A stretch of DNA of 64,000 nt from Thermoprotei archaeon (GTDB lineage Archaea > Thermoproteota > Thermoprotei > QMSL01 > B3-G16), in contig JAGGXX010000050.1 in assembly GCA_021162845.1 (NCBI GenBank), positions 43,828 to 107,827 of the forward strand. The letters are read 5' to 3'. Made by a program: the position numbers and the translations under genes. Position 1 is the stretch's first letter; the number at the start of each line of letters is the position of its first letter. The notes beneath the pieces are model-generated. The model saw only the letters and a list, made by a program, of their open reading frames with translations, did no database searches and was not told where the DNA came from. Of the stretch, positions 35,855 through 44,369 are shown piece after piece.

Positions 35855-36709
35855 ATGGCCGTGCTCCTCATACTAGTGGGACTTGACTTCAGGAGAAACG
35901 TCGATGGCATCAGGTATTGGCATCAGAGAATACCCATCGAACGCATATATCTTCTCTTCGATAAGAAGAAGGATACCTATGGATATGCCTCGAGGAGGAA
36001 CGCCGAGGATTTAAGTAAGGTGTTATCCTTTGCCTTTGAGCAGCCCTTTAAGATCGGAATGAACACGCGTAGCTATGATGATGTCTTCTCAACGCTTTAT
36101 CTGATCTTCAAGAGAGAGGCTAATGAACGAGATGTCTATGTTGACCTTACGTCAGCCAGCAAGGAAGCCTATGGCGCTACGATAGCAGCCTCCCTACTAT
36201 TCAAGAGGGTGCACTTATACATAGTGCCGCCATATGTCTCGGAGTGGAACGCGCTCAAACTGGGAAAACCGGAGTTCGAAGAGTGGTTCATGAAAGTGCG
36301 AAGCGTAAGGGGGCTTGAACCCATGGAGTTACATATGCCCCCGGTCATGGCCCAAGAGGTTAATAAGGATGAGGAGGCGGTCCTCCTTCTCCTGTTAAGT
36401 CATGGAGGGAGGGCACCATCCATAAAGAAGCTCATAGAATGGTATGGCGAGGATCCGAGCGATCCAGCTGTAAAGAATAAGTTCAGCAGGCTCATTAAAA
36501 GGCTTATAAATAAGGGCTTAATCACGAGCAGGGCCGGCTCGAGGAACAAACCTATATCGCTCTCTGGCTTTGGCCTGATATTAGCCAAGGCCCTTAAGAA
36601 ACAGAGGTACAACATAGAACGGGAGGAAAACACTCATGAGGGGATAGGCTTAGAGGTATTTGCTGATGCGAGCTTCTATCTCGAAGAAGAACCTTCTCTT
36701 CCACCCTAA
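35855..36709 (+). CDS. CARF-like domain winged-helix regulator (DUF6293/HFX_2341-like)
   Basis: The 284-residue protein starts with a hydrophobic strand (VLLILVGLDF). It then has DVYVDLTSASKEAYGATIAA and VHLYIVPPY, the strand-loop-helix pattern of CARF-type ligand domains (usual form NxS/TxGxK). Residues about 175-245 form a winged helix (VLLLLLSHGG, LIKRLINKGLITSRAGSRNKPISLS). This architecture is that of archaeal HFX_2341-type regulators and Csa3-like proteins, which may sense cyclic oligoadenylates. No cas genes are nearby. The start ATG has AAGGTG seven bases upstream. A convergent small gene overlaps its 3' end by 60 bases. Confidence 0.72.
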   Translation: MAVLLILVGLDFRRNVDGIRYWHQRIPIERIYLLFDKKKDTYGYASRRNAEDLSKVLSFAFEQPFKIGMNTRSYDDVFSTLYLIFKREANERDVYVDLTSASKEAYGATIAASLLFKRVHLYIVPPYVSEWNALKLGKPEFEEWFMKVRSVRGLEPMELHMPPVMAQEVNKDEEAVLLLLLSHGGRAPSIKKLIEWYGEDPSDPAVKNKFSRLIKRLINKGLITSRAGSRNKPISLSGFGLILAKALKKQRYNIEREENTHEGIGLEVFADASFYLEEEPSLPP

Positions 36710-37060
36710 ATCCTCGAGCCTCTTAATTAAGCCCTTAAGTACCCTAGGCTTATAAGTCAGAAGAGCCGCATATCTGACAATCCTAGGTTCATTTCTCAGC
36801 ATGTAAAATCTGACTAAGAGTGGCGTATCGCCGTAAAAGCCGTATCCCTCATACACCTTATAATCCCCCTCCTCCAGGAGCTCCACTTCCAGTTCTTGGA
36901 ACGCCGCCGTAGAATGACTCCTCCTCTCCCGTTGGACTGCCCTCAGCCGCACAAGCTCAACGCCCGCAAACCTAAGGCTTATCTTAACTTCCGAGAGCTC
37001 TTCGTTTAGGGCGAAAAGACATATCCCCCTGGGCTTTCTATTATGTATGCTCCTATACAC
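36650..37060 (-). CDS. hypothetical protein
   Basis: Unrecognised 136-residue basic protein. The middle is beta-rich (EVKISLRFAGVELVRL, LEVELLEEGDYKVYEGYGF) and the C terminus is a helical, charged end (LKGLIKRLEDLGWKRRFF). No catalytic motif or membrane segment is visible. It overlaps the CARF-like gene by 60 bases on the opposite strand, which is unusual but both frames are long and well-formed. The overlap may mean one of the two is regulated by antisense transcription, or that the start or end of one is wrong. Confidence 0.5.
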   Translation of the reverse strand: MYRSIHNRKPRGICLFALNEELSEVKISLRFAGVELVRLRAVQRERRSHSTAAFQELEVELLEEGDYKVYEGYGFYGDTPLLVRFYMLRNEPRIVRYAALLTYKPRVLKGLIKRLEDLGWKRRFFFEIEARISKYL

Positions 37061-37161
37061 GCGCTTCCACTCCTACGCCCATTAGCTTTCCACTTAACTC
37101 GTGTATCTCTAAGTATTTAAGATTGACCGTCCCTGAGTTCTTAACGGAGAGTTGAACTTAG

Positions 37162-37917
37162 ATGAGCCTCGAGCTTGTAGACTCCCATTGCCATGTCACC
37201 AACTTCGAGGATCCCCATAGCGTGATACAAGAGGCGACATCCGCAGGGGTGAAGTTCATCATTGGCGTAGGAGAGGATCCAGACGACAACTCCCTCTTAC
37301 TGCGCATAGCCGAGAGGTATTCTGACGTGGTCAAGCCATGCCTGGGGTATCATCCATGGAATGCCGCTGAAGCCAACGATGATATGATACGCTCCTTCGA
37401 AAAGCAAGTAGTGGAACATGTCGATGTGATTTATGGAATAGGCGAAGTCGGACTGGATAAGCGCTTCGTCAGGGGAGAGGATAAGTTCAAGAGGCAACTT
37501 AAAGCATTTGAGGTTGCGCTAAGGTTAGCGAAGGAATACGACTTACCGCTCAACATACATACCGTGAAGACCGAGAGAATCGTATTGGAGCTTCTGGTTA
37601 AGGAAGGTATCGACAAAGCGGTATTCCACTGGTATAGCGGGAGTTATGAGGTTCTTGAGGAGATAATAAACTTAGGGTATAGGGTCTCGGTGAACCTAGC
37701 CCTTGGCTATTCTAAAAGGTGTAGAGGCGTTGCCAGGCGCGTTCCGCTCGCCCTAGTCCTCCTAGAGTCCGACTCCCCCTATGAGTTTAGGGGTGAACAA
37801 GCCACTCCGATGAGCATAATTAGGGTCGCGGAATATTTAGCGAAGATAAGGGGCGTATCCACTGATCTAATAGCCCGAATTACCAGTAATAACGCCCGCA
37901 TCCTCTTCGGCATCTAA
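37162..37917 (+). CDS. TatD-family metal-dependent hydrolase
   Basis: The 251-residue barrel has DSHCHV (His 9, His 11), YGIGEVGLD (metal Glu), NIHTVKTE, VFHWYSG and LESDSPY, the ordered metal ligands of TatD nucleases/hydrolases. Members act on DNA ends or other phosphoesters. It starts a run of co-oriented genes (methyltransferase, zinc ribbon, TldD, radical SAM, activase). Confidence 0.9.
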   Translation: MSLELVDSHCHVTNFEDPHSVIQEATSAGVKFIIGVGEDPDDNSLLLRIAERYSDVVKPCLGYHPWNAAEANDDMIRSFEKQVVEHVDVIYGIGEVGLDKRFVRGEDKFKRQLKAFEVALRLAKEYDLPLNIHTVKTERIVLELLVKEGIDKAVFHWYSGSYEVLEEIINLGYRVSVNLALGYSKRCRGVARRVPLALVLLESDSPYEFRGEQATPMSIIRVAEYLAKIRGVSTDLIARITSNNARILFGI

Positions 37918-37960
37918 CAATATTCGTACAATTAACTATGTAGGGTATATGGTGACTGTC

Positions 37961-38563
37961 ATGAGCGATCATTATTACTCCGCTGAGCCTAGGAGCCGGC
38001 TTAAGCTCTACAAGCTCACCGCTTACCTAAAGGGCTTTCACCTACAGTTCATCACAGCGAGCGGTGTCTTCTCGCCTAGGAGCATAGATCGGGGGACAAG
38101 GGTCCTCGTGGAGAACATGATTATTAAGGATGGATGGAAGGTATTAGATCTGGGCTGTGGTTACGGCGTGATAGGGATCGTCGCGGCTAAGCTCGCACCC
38201 AACGGTTTCGTGATATTGACTGATATAAACAAGAGGGCTGTCTGGCTAGCCAGATTGAACGTTAAGGTTAATGACGTAAGGAGGAATACCGATGTACGTC
38301 TCGGAAACCTCTATGAACCCGTTAGAGGGGAGGTATTCGATACGATAATCACCAATCCACCGCAATCGGCGGGCCTTAAGGTCTGCTATAAGATAATAGA
38401 TGAGGCCCCCCTTCTGCTTAAGGAAGAAGGCATACTGCAGCTTGTAGCCAGGCATAGTAAGGGAGGCAAACGGCTGGCTGAGAGGATGAAAAAGGTTTTT
38501 GGTAACTACCGCGTATTAGCTAAAAGCGGTGGCTATTGGGTCTACGCTAGCATCAAGGGGTGA
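37961..38563 (+). CDS. RsmC-like class I methyltransferase
   Basis: About 200 residues with the MTS fold: SGVFSPRSIDRGT, VLDLGCGYGVIGIVAA (SAM-binding motif I), VILTDINKRAVW (motif II) and TNPPQS (NPPY-like catalytic motif). Members of this group methylate a guanine or adenine base in rRNA or other nucleic acids. ATG 37961 sits five bases after GGTGA; the ATG at 37949 is alternative. Its stop overlaps the ribosome site of a tiny zinc-ribbon gene. Confidence 0.88.
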   Translation: MSDHYYSAEPRSRLKLYKLTAYLKGFHLQFITASGVFSPRSIDRGTRVLVENMIIKDGWKVLDLGCGYGVIGIVAAKLAPNGFVILTDINKRAVWLARLNVKVNDVRRNTDVRLGNLYEPVRGEVFDTIITNPPQSAGLKVCYKIIDEAPLLLKEEGILQLVARHSKGGKRLAERMKKVFGNYRVLAKSGGYWVYASIKG

Positions 38564-38567
38564 GACT

Positions 38568-38696
38568 ATGGGAAAGGGGCGATACGTATGTCTGGATTGC
38601 AACCGCAAAAGAGGGGGAGGGTATTTTAGCGCTGAAGAAGTTGCTGAGATAAAGTGTCCTTACTGTGGCTCCGAAAGGGTGAAGAAGCTGAGGTAA
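38568..38696 (+). CDS. 42-residue zinc-ribbon protein, Rpo12-like
   Basis: A short ORF reads MGKGRYVCLDCNRKRGGGYF and ends KCPYCGSERVKKLR. The two CxxC pairs (residues 8/11 and 30/33) form a zinc ribbon. The size and the ending resemble archaeal RNA polymerase subunit Rpo12 (RpoP), but the identity is not certain; it may be another small Zn protein. It has a strong ribosome site (AGGGGTGA) overlapping the stop of the methyltransferase gene, so translation is probably coupled. Confidence 0.6.
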   Translation: MGKGRYVCLDCNRKRGGGYFSAEEVAEIKCPYCGSERVKKLR

Positions 38697-38775
38697 ACCT
38701 GAATCGTACCTCTATCGAGAAGCCCTCCAATGGGCGAAAAGATTTTTGTGTATGCCATGAATCCAAGGTTATTTG

Positions 38776-40125
38776 ATGGAAGTTGAAGAGGCGTTCAACT
38801 ATGGATCCAAGCTTAATGTCGAGCATATGGATGTGATAAGGCTGAAGTTCACAGAGGCCACATGGGCACTTAGAGCTTACTCGGCTGATGTAAAGCGCGA
38901 GGTCTCCGAATTGATATGCGTTAGGTTACTCATAGAGGGTTGCTGGGGTATAGCCTCTGAGATGCCTCGGGGAAGGCTGAACATTAAGAAGCTCGTTAAG
39001 AGGGCTTTCCGCTCGGCACGAGCCGCACTTCTTAAGCCTGGGATCAGGGTAACGCGTTACGCCATGACATCTCCTGTGAGATCACGTATAGTCCACCCCT
39101 GTAGGTTCTCCTTAGGTGATGTAGATGATCAGGATATAATGGAGGTATTGCTCAACATTAAGCAGGGGATTGAGGAAGGTGTTCACGTTCCCCATTGCGA
39201 GCTAATAGCCGATCATATGCTCATGGAAAGAGAATACTGGGACATGAACGGAAGCCACATAGTGGAGGTGAAGCCGCTCACTGACTTAATAGCTTACTTA
39301 AACATCAGGGGTAGGCAGGTGAGCACTATCAGAGGAGGAGGAACGGGGTTAGAGTTCCTGCTAAGAGGAGATCATGAGCCGTTAATCAAGAAGTTGATCA
39401 GGAGGTGTAGGGCTCTGGAGAAAGTGAAGAGGATGAACCCGCTAATACGAGGTTCAAAGTATCCCATAGTGCTAAGCGGGGAAGTAGCATGCGTGCTATT
39501 CCATGAATGTATAGGGCATCTTCACGAGGGGGATCGCTTCCTGATGGCTCATCAAAGATTACCCTTCGGGGCTAGGATCTCTGGGGATGAGTTAACAATC
39601 TACGATGATCCAACGATACCGTATTGTTTTGGTAGCTACGCCTATGATGATGAAGGTGTGAAAGGGCGGAGAAAGGTGCTTGTGGATAGTGGGAGAATAG
39701 TGGGCTTCTTGCTTTCGAGGACAAGTGCTGGCTTCTACGGACTCGAACCGACTGGTAATGGACGTGGAGCTCTTAACGTACCTAGGAGTCTCATGAGCAA
39801 TCTCTACGTTAAGCCGGGTGATTGGAGACTGGAGGAGATGATCGAGGAGACGAAAGAAGGATTCTTCGTGGATGGGGTGGTGATGGGCACTATGGATAGT
39901 TACGGTAACTGCATGCTGGAAGTGGAGAGCGCATGGTACATACGGAAAGGCGAGGTTGTGTCGCCTGTCGAGCCTATAAGGATCCAGGGCCCAGCTATAG
40001 CCCTCCTTAGGTCTATTGAGGGGCTTGGAAGGGAACTCCACATGCGCCCCTCATTTGAAAAGGGAGAGCCTATCTCCGAGATAGCACCTCCTGTGAAGCT
40101 GTCCAGGGCAAGGATATATTGGTAA
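38776..40125 (+). CDS. tldD: TldD-family metalloprotease-like protein
   Basis: About 449 residues. The TldD/PmbA N-terminal domain comes first; HECIGHLHEGD (His 243, Glu 244, His 248) gives the HExxxH metal site, and later regions contain EPTGNGRG and GVVMGTMDSYG. TldD-TldE complexes process peptides such as microcin B17 or act as general peptidases. No tldE/pmbA gene is in the window, so a partner may lie elsewhere. It is followed by radical SAM and RACo genes. ATG 38776 follows AAGG; TTG 38773 is the alternative. Confidence 0.85.
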   Translation: MEVEEAFNYGSKLNVEHMDVIRLKFTEATWALRAYSADVKREVSELICVRLLIEGCWGIASEMPRGRLNIKKLVKRAFRSARAALLKPGIRVTRYAMTSPVRSRIVHPCRFSLGDVDDQDIMEVLLNIKQGIEEGVHVPHCELIADHMLMEREYWDMNGSHIVEVKPLTDLIAYLNIRGRQVSTIRGGGTGLEFLLRGDHEPLIKKLIRRCRALEKVKRMNPLIRGSKYPIVLSGEVACVLFHECIGHLHEGDRFLMAHQRLPFGARISGDELTIYDDPTIPYCFGSYAYDDEGVKGRRKVLVDSGRIVGFLLSRTSAGFYGLEPTGNGRGALNVPRSLMSNLYVKPGDWRLEEMIEETKEGFFVDGVVMGTMDSYGNCMLEVESAWYIRKGEVVSPVEPIRIQGPAIALLRSIEGLGRELHMRPSFEKGEPISEIAPPVKLSRARIYW

Positions 40126-40173
40126 TTTACCTGGATAGTATGGACTGCCTATAGCGATCGTGTGGTGAAACAC

Positions 40174-41112
40174 GTGAAGGGCACCAGACTTAGCACCGTA
40201 TACGGCCCCCTTCCCTCCTGGTATTTGGGCTCATACCTAGGTATCGATCCCATGATGCCCCCCCGACGTTGCTATTTCAACTGCATATATTGCCCCTATG
40301 ATGAGGGCGAGCATAGGGGCAGGGCGATCAACGCTGAAGTCATAAGAGAGGATCTAATAAGACACATCAAGGATCTGAACGTCAAATTCGTACTCATAGA
40401 CGGAATCGGGGAGCCATCCTTTAACGAAGAGTTAGCGGACATAGTGGAAGCCATTGAGAGAGTGAAGGCTGAGATGGGACTTAGGTTATCGATAGCCCTA
40501 AGGAGTTGTGCGCCCCATTTATTACTGAAGAGGCTGGGTAGTGCCTTGCGCCTAGTCGATCTAGTTATAGTGAAGGTGGATGCTGTTACAGATCATGTCG
40601 TTTCTTTAATCAACGATCCCCCCTCCCTTGATTATATTAGGGGCCAGGTCGATACTCTTAAGGCTATTAAGGAACATGCGAAGTTAGCCATTAAGACAAT
40701 GTTGCTACGTACCCATGAAGTCCCTCTGAATACCGATCCTATTGAATTAAGGAAACTCCTAGAACTGCTAGTTAACGTCAGTCCGGATCTCGTAATACTA
40801 GACACACCCCTTTGGAGCGCCCAGGTAAATGCCCTTGACAGGGGCCTCCTTGAGGAGATAGGAGATATATTAGCCGATCACTTAGGCTGGGATAGAGTAC
40901 GAGTACGTGGCGTCCACGAAGAGGTCGAGGAGGTCATTTGGAATGCGGAGGGGATAGAGGATAGGCTCATTAACATCCTGCTTAGGGTACCCCTGAGCAG
41001 GGAAGCGATACGGAGGATAGGTGGGGATATCGCATTGGAAACATTTAACAGGTTACTTCTTCGGAGTATTGTGAAGGAGATAGGCAATGGATACTTCGTG
41101 CTTAAGAACTAA
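40174..41112 (+). CDS. radical SAM protein (COG0731-like)
   Basis: About 312 residues with the CxxxCxxC motif (Cys 33, 37 and 40 in RRCYFNCIYCPY) that binds the [4Fe-4S] cluster. The preceding YGPLPSWYLGSYLGIDP matches the GPVPSRRLGxSLGxxP lead of the COG0731 group (Fe-S oxidoreductases, wyosine-type relatives). The substrate is unknown. GTG 40174 lies five bases after GGTGA; GTG 40162 is an alternative. Its end overlaps the RACo gene by 26 bases. Confidence 0.87.
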   Translation: MKGTRLSTVYGPLPSWYLGSYLGIDPMMPPRRCYFNCIYCPYDEGEHRGRAINAEVIREDLIRHIKDLNVKFVLIDGIGEPSFNEELADIVEAIERVKAEMGLRLSIALRSCAPHLLLKRLGSALRLVDLVIVKVDAVTDHVVSLINDPPSLDYIRGQVDTLKAIKEHAKLAIKTMLLRTHEVPLNTDPIELRKLLELLVNVSPDLVILDTPLWSAQVNALDRGLLEEIGDILADHLGWDRVRVRGVHEEVEEVIWNAEGIEDRLINILLRVPLSREAIRRIGGDIALETFNRLLLRSIVKEIGNGYFVLKN

Positions 41113-42901
41113 TACACGTGATGTCACGATAAGAATAACGCCATATGGTATAGAGCTCAAAGGGAGGAGGGGTGAAACCCTACTGGATGTACTTAGAAGA
41201 AGCGGCATAACCATAGACGCCTCATGTGGCGGAAGGGGACTATGCGGTAGATGTAGAGTCAGGATTCTAAGCGGTATCGCCACGGATCCTACGGCAAGCG
41301 AGGAACGATTATTGGGTGATTCAATAAGAGTGGGATGGCGATTAGCGTGCCAAGTGAAATTGGAGGGCGATTTATGTATAGCCGTTCCCTCCTTTAAGGG
41401 CCGCATACTCGACTGGGCTTTACAGATGAGGTATCCCATAGACACGGCGATTACGACCATACCCCTTGGCATGTTAAAGCGAGGGTTACCCTCTGATCTC
41501 GAGCTATTGAAGGAGGCTTTAAGAAAAGCTGGAATCGAGTGTAAGGGGTTTACGTTACGAGCTTTAGGTAGGGCATCGCAGCTCTTACATGAAGGCAAGG
41601 CAATAGTGGTGGTATATGATAGGGAAAGTGGTGTAGTAATCGATGTACGCGAAGACGACGAATGTTACGGCATAGCCATCGACTTAGGCACTACGACGTT
41701 AGTGGCTTCGCTTATAAACCTTAGGAACGGTGAGGTACTTGATAGGGCCTTAGAATATAATGGCCAGGTAACGTACGGTCGAGATATAATATCCAGGATC
41801 AGCTATGTGATGTCTACAGCGAATGGAACAAAGGAACTTAGAAAAGCGCTATTACAAACGCTTAATAACATGATAATGAGGCTCATAGAGCGGAACCACA
41901 TCCAAGAGGATATGGTATATGAGATAGCAGCAGCGGGCAATACCGTCATGAGCGCATCCTTCCTCGGCATCCCACCTCATAACCTAGGCACATACCCCTT
42001 TGAGCCTCCCTTCATAGGTGGTCTAAGCGTAAGTAACGCTCAAATTGGCCTGAACGTTAACCAAGAGGCTAGGGTACACCTATTACCCATATTAGGTGGT
42101 TATGTCGGAGGGGACGTAGCTGGCGATATACTGTCGTCGGGAATGCTTAATGATTACATAGCAATGCTGATAGACCTAGGCACTAACGGTGAGATAGTGT
42201 TGAAAAACGGTGATAAACTCTACGTCGCCTCCTGTGCCGCAGGACCGGCATTTGAAGGAGTAGGCATTACAGCTGGGATGATGGCTACGGAAGGGGCTAT
42301 CGAGCGCATCAAGTTGAATGCGGATCTGGAGCCAGAGTATGAGGTCATAGGGAAGTTGAGGCCTAGGGGCATCTGCGGATCAGGCCTTATAGACCTGCTT
42401 GCCGAGCTATTAAGGCACGGGATCTTGGATTCTCGCGGAAGATTGAAAGACCTCGGTTCACCCAGGATAAGGGCGAACGCAATGGGGACATTCGAGTTCG
42501 TTGTGGAGTGGGGCAGAAATACCGCTACGGGTGAGGATATAGTGCTCACCCAACAAGATGTGAGGCAATTACAACTGGCTAAGGCTGCAGTCAAAGCTGC
42601 GTATGAGGTCTTATTGAGAAAGACTGGGATAAAGCCCGAGGAATTACAAGCGGTATATGTAGCTGGTGGATTCGGTAATTTCCTAGATCCCCAGAATGCC
42701 TTGAGGATAGGATTAATACCACCTGTGAGTTTGGATAAGGTGAAGTTCATAGGAAACGGCTCATTAGCAGGTGCTCAGATGTACATAATATCGATCGAGG
42801 CTAGAAGGAGATTGCACAAGATACTGAAAGCCATAGAGCATATAGAGCTTAACCAGGAGCCCGATTTTAAGGATGCATTTATGCGGGCACTCTCCTTTTA
42901 A
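41087..42901 (+). CDS. RACo-type corrinoid reductive activase (2Fe-2S + ASKHA, DUF4445)
   Basis: The 604-residue protein starts with a plant-type [2Fe-2S] domain: DASCGGRGLCGRCRV, Cys 47, 53, 56 and 88. After a linker it has the ASKHA kinase-like fold: GIAIDLGTTTLV (phosphate 1), AGNTVM, LLPILGGYVGGD, MLIDLGTNGEIVL and YVAGGFGN. This is the RACo type, which uses ATP to re-reduce Co(II) corrinoids. It implies corrinoid-dependent methyl transfer by partners elsewhere; two UroD-family proteins are in this window. ATG 41087 follows AAGGAG by seven bases. Confidence 0.92.
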   Translation: MDTSCLRTNTRDVTIRITPYGIELKGRRGETLLDVLRRSGITIDASCGGRGLCGRCRVRILSGIATDPTASEERLLGDSIRVGWRLACQVKLEGDLCIAVPSFKGRILDWALQMRYPIDTAITTIPLGMLKRGLPSDLELLKEALRKAGIECKGFTLRALGRASQLLHEGKAIVVVYDRESGVVIDVREDDECYGIAIDLGTTTLVASLINLRNGEVLDRALEYNGQVTYGRDIISRISYVMSTANGTKELRKALLQTLNNMIMRLIERNHIQEDMVYEIAAAGNTVMSASFLGIPPHNLGTYPFEPPFIGGLSVSNAQIGLNVNQEARVHLLPILGGYVGGDVAGDILSSGMLNDYIAMLIDLGTNGEIVLKNGDKLYVASCAAGPAFEGVGITAGMMATEGAIERIKLNADLEPEYEVIGKLRPRGICGSGLIDLLAELLRHGILDSRGRLKDLGSPRIRANAMGTFEFVVEWGRNTATGEDIVLTQQDVRQLQLAKAAVKAAYEVLLRKTGIKPEELQAVYVAGGFGNFLDPQNALRIGLIPPVSLDKVKFIGNGSLAGAQMYIISIEARRRLHKILKAIEHIELNQEPDFKDAFMRALSF

Positions 42902-42903
42902 TC

Positions 42904-43407
42904 CTACATGTTCTCGCCCTGATATATTCCGGCATATCTCCTCGTCACACCCATGACCTTCATTATGACTAATTGAACTAATCTTGCGTTTCTATAGATC
43001 CTGATCCCATACGGATTGAAGACGACTAATAGGGCTTCAGAGCGTCCGGTATAGCCTGGATCCCATAGGCCGCAGATGATCGTGGCACCTGACCTCAATA
43101 ACGAAGAACGAGGTAATCCTATAGCCATGCAGTCAGGCGGTATCTTGACTACTTCGTTAAAGACCACTTTATAAGCTCCTGGCTTGAGATCCACGTAGCC
43201 CTCCTCATTAAAAGGTACTTCTTCGCACTCGGGAACTTTCCTCTTCTGATTAGTGAAGTCCATCACGCCCGCGCCTTTAAAGGACATTACCTTACGAAGC
43301 GTTAACTCGATTGATGCTGGATGCAGCTGCATCTCCTCGTGAAGGAGGCCCACTATATGACCACTCTCTATCAGCTCGGCTATAAGCCTATCACCTATCA
43401 CCGTCAT
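42904..43407 (-). CDS. dut: dUTPase/dCTP-deaminase-family nucleotidohydrolase
   Basis: The 167-residue protein has LHPASIELTL, GLPRSSLLRSGATI, WDPGYTGRSEALLVVFNP, NARLVQLVIMKV and a C-terminal YAGIYQGE motif, the conserved order of the dUTPase/Dcd fold. The WDPGYTGRS form fits crenarchaeal dUTP diphosphatases better than dCTP deaminases. It removes dUTP. Its start overlaps the end of the MocA-like gene by four bases, so it is read in a sugar-nucleotide operon, which is unusual. Confidence 0.82.
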   Translation of the reverse strand: MTVIGDRLIAELIESGHIVGLLHEEMQLHPASIELTLRKVMSFKGAGVMDFTNQKRKVPECEEVPFNEEGYVDLKPGAYKVVFNEVVKIPPDCMAIGLPRSSLLRSGATIICGLWDPGYTGRSEALLVVFNPYGIRIYRNARLVQLVIMKVMGVTRRYAGIYQGENM

Positions 43408-44369
43408 GAGATTTCACCGTCTCCATAGTTTATCCTAGTGGGGATTCCCTCTAGTGAGGATCTTAAGGCTGCCTCTGCTATCACTAATGCCTTATAGCCG
43501 TCTATAGCTGTAACTCTGAAATTCCCACCACATCTCAACGTCTCAGCAAAGTGCCTTAGCTCAAGCTTAAGGGGCTCTTCCCACCTCATGTTAGGCTTGA
43601 AAAGTCCCCTATCGTTCTCTACAGTTATCTCCTGCGTTATGTAATCGACCGTTATCATGCCCTCGCTACCCGTGAGTCGCAAAATCCTTACCTTCCTTGG
43701 CGTCAGCCAATTCGCCTCGATGAACGACACAACGCCATTGCTCAGCTTCATGAGCATGTTGGCGTGATCCTCGTAAGTGTGCCTCAGCTTGCCGATCACT
43801 GCATAGATGCTTATGGGTTCGCTCTGAGTTAGATAACGAACCATATCTATGTCATGTATGGCTAGATCCTTTACTACCCCTACATCTCCTATACGTTGAG
43901 GCCACCTAGAGACCCTCCTAGCCGAAATGAGCACTAGCTCCCCTATCTCACCTTCTGCTAACATCTTCTTCGCTCTATCCACGGCTGGGTTAAAGCGCTC
44001 TATGAAGCCAACCATGACCTTAACGCCCTTGGCCCTTGCCTCCTTAATTATCCTGAGGGCTTCACTTGAACTTGAGGCCATTGGCTTCTCTACTAGGGCA
44101 TGAACGCCCTTGTGAATCGCGTATAGGGCTATTTCAGCATGAGTTACGGTGGGCGTACATATGGAGATAGCATCGGGTCTTTCGTTCTTGATCATCTCCT
44201 TATAGTCAGTATACCATGCCACATTATATTTCTCGGCTATTTCCTTGGCACGCACTGAGTCTATGTCGCACACAGCCTTTAGCTCCACTTCCCTTAACTC
44301 GCTGAACACCCTCACATGATTACGACCCCAAAAGCCGACGCCCACGACGCATATACTTACCTTATCCAT
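43404..44369 (-). CDS. Gfo/Idh/MocA-family nucleotide-sugar dehydrogenase
   Basis: The 321-residue enzyme has VVGVGFWGRNHVR (Rossmann), GVHALVEKPMA (cofactor lysine), and DLAIHDIDMVRYL with the catalytic-region aspartate/histidine. It is between a WecC-like UDP-sugar dehydrogenase and dut, so it is probably a UDP-GlcNAcA or UDP-GlcNAc 3-dehydrogenase of the WbpB type, making an amino-sugar precursor; the substrate is inferred from context. It overlaps both neighbours (13 and 4 bases). Confidence 0.85.
   Translation of the reverse strand: MDKVSICVVGVGFWGRNHVRVFSELREVELKAVCDIDSVRAKEIAEKYNVAWYTDYKEMIKNERPDAISICTPTVTHAEIALYAIHKGVHALVEKPMASSSSEALRIIKEARAKGVKVMVGFIERFNPAVDRAKKMLAEGEIGELVLISARRVSRWPQRIGDVGVVKDLAIHDIDMVRYLTQSEPISIYAVIGKLRHTYEDHANMLMKLSNGVVSFIEANWLTPRKVRILRLTGSEGMITVDYITQEITVENDRGLFKPNMRWEEPLKLELRHFAETLRCGGNFRVTAIDGYKALVIAEAALRSSLEGIPTRINYGDGEIS

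Noticed and set aside
35855..36709. A CRISPR-Cas locus around the CARF-like gene
   Set aside because: No repeats, no cas genes and no spacer-like array occur in the window.
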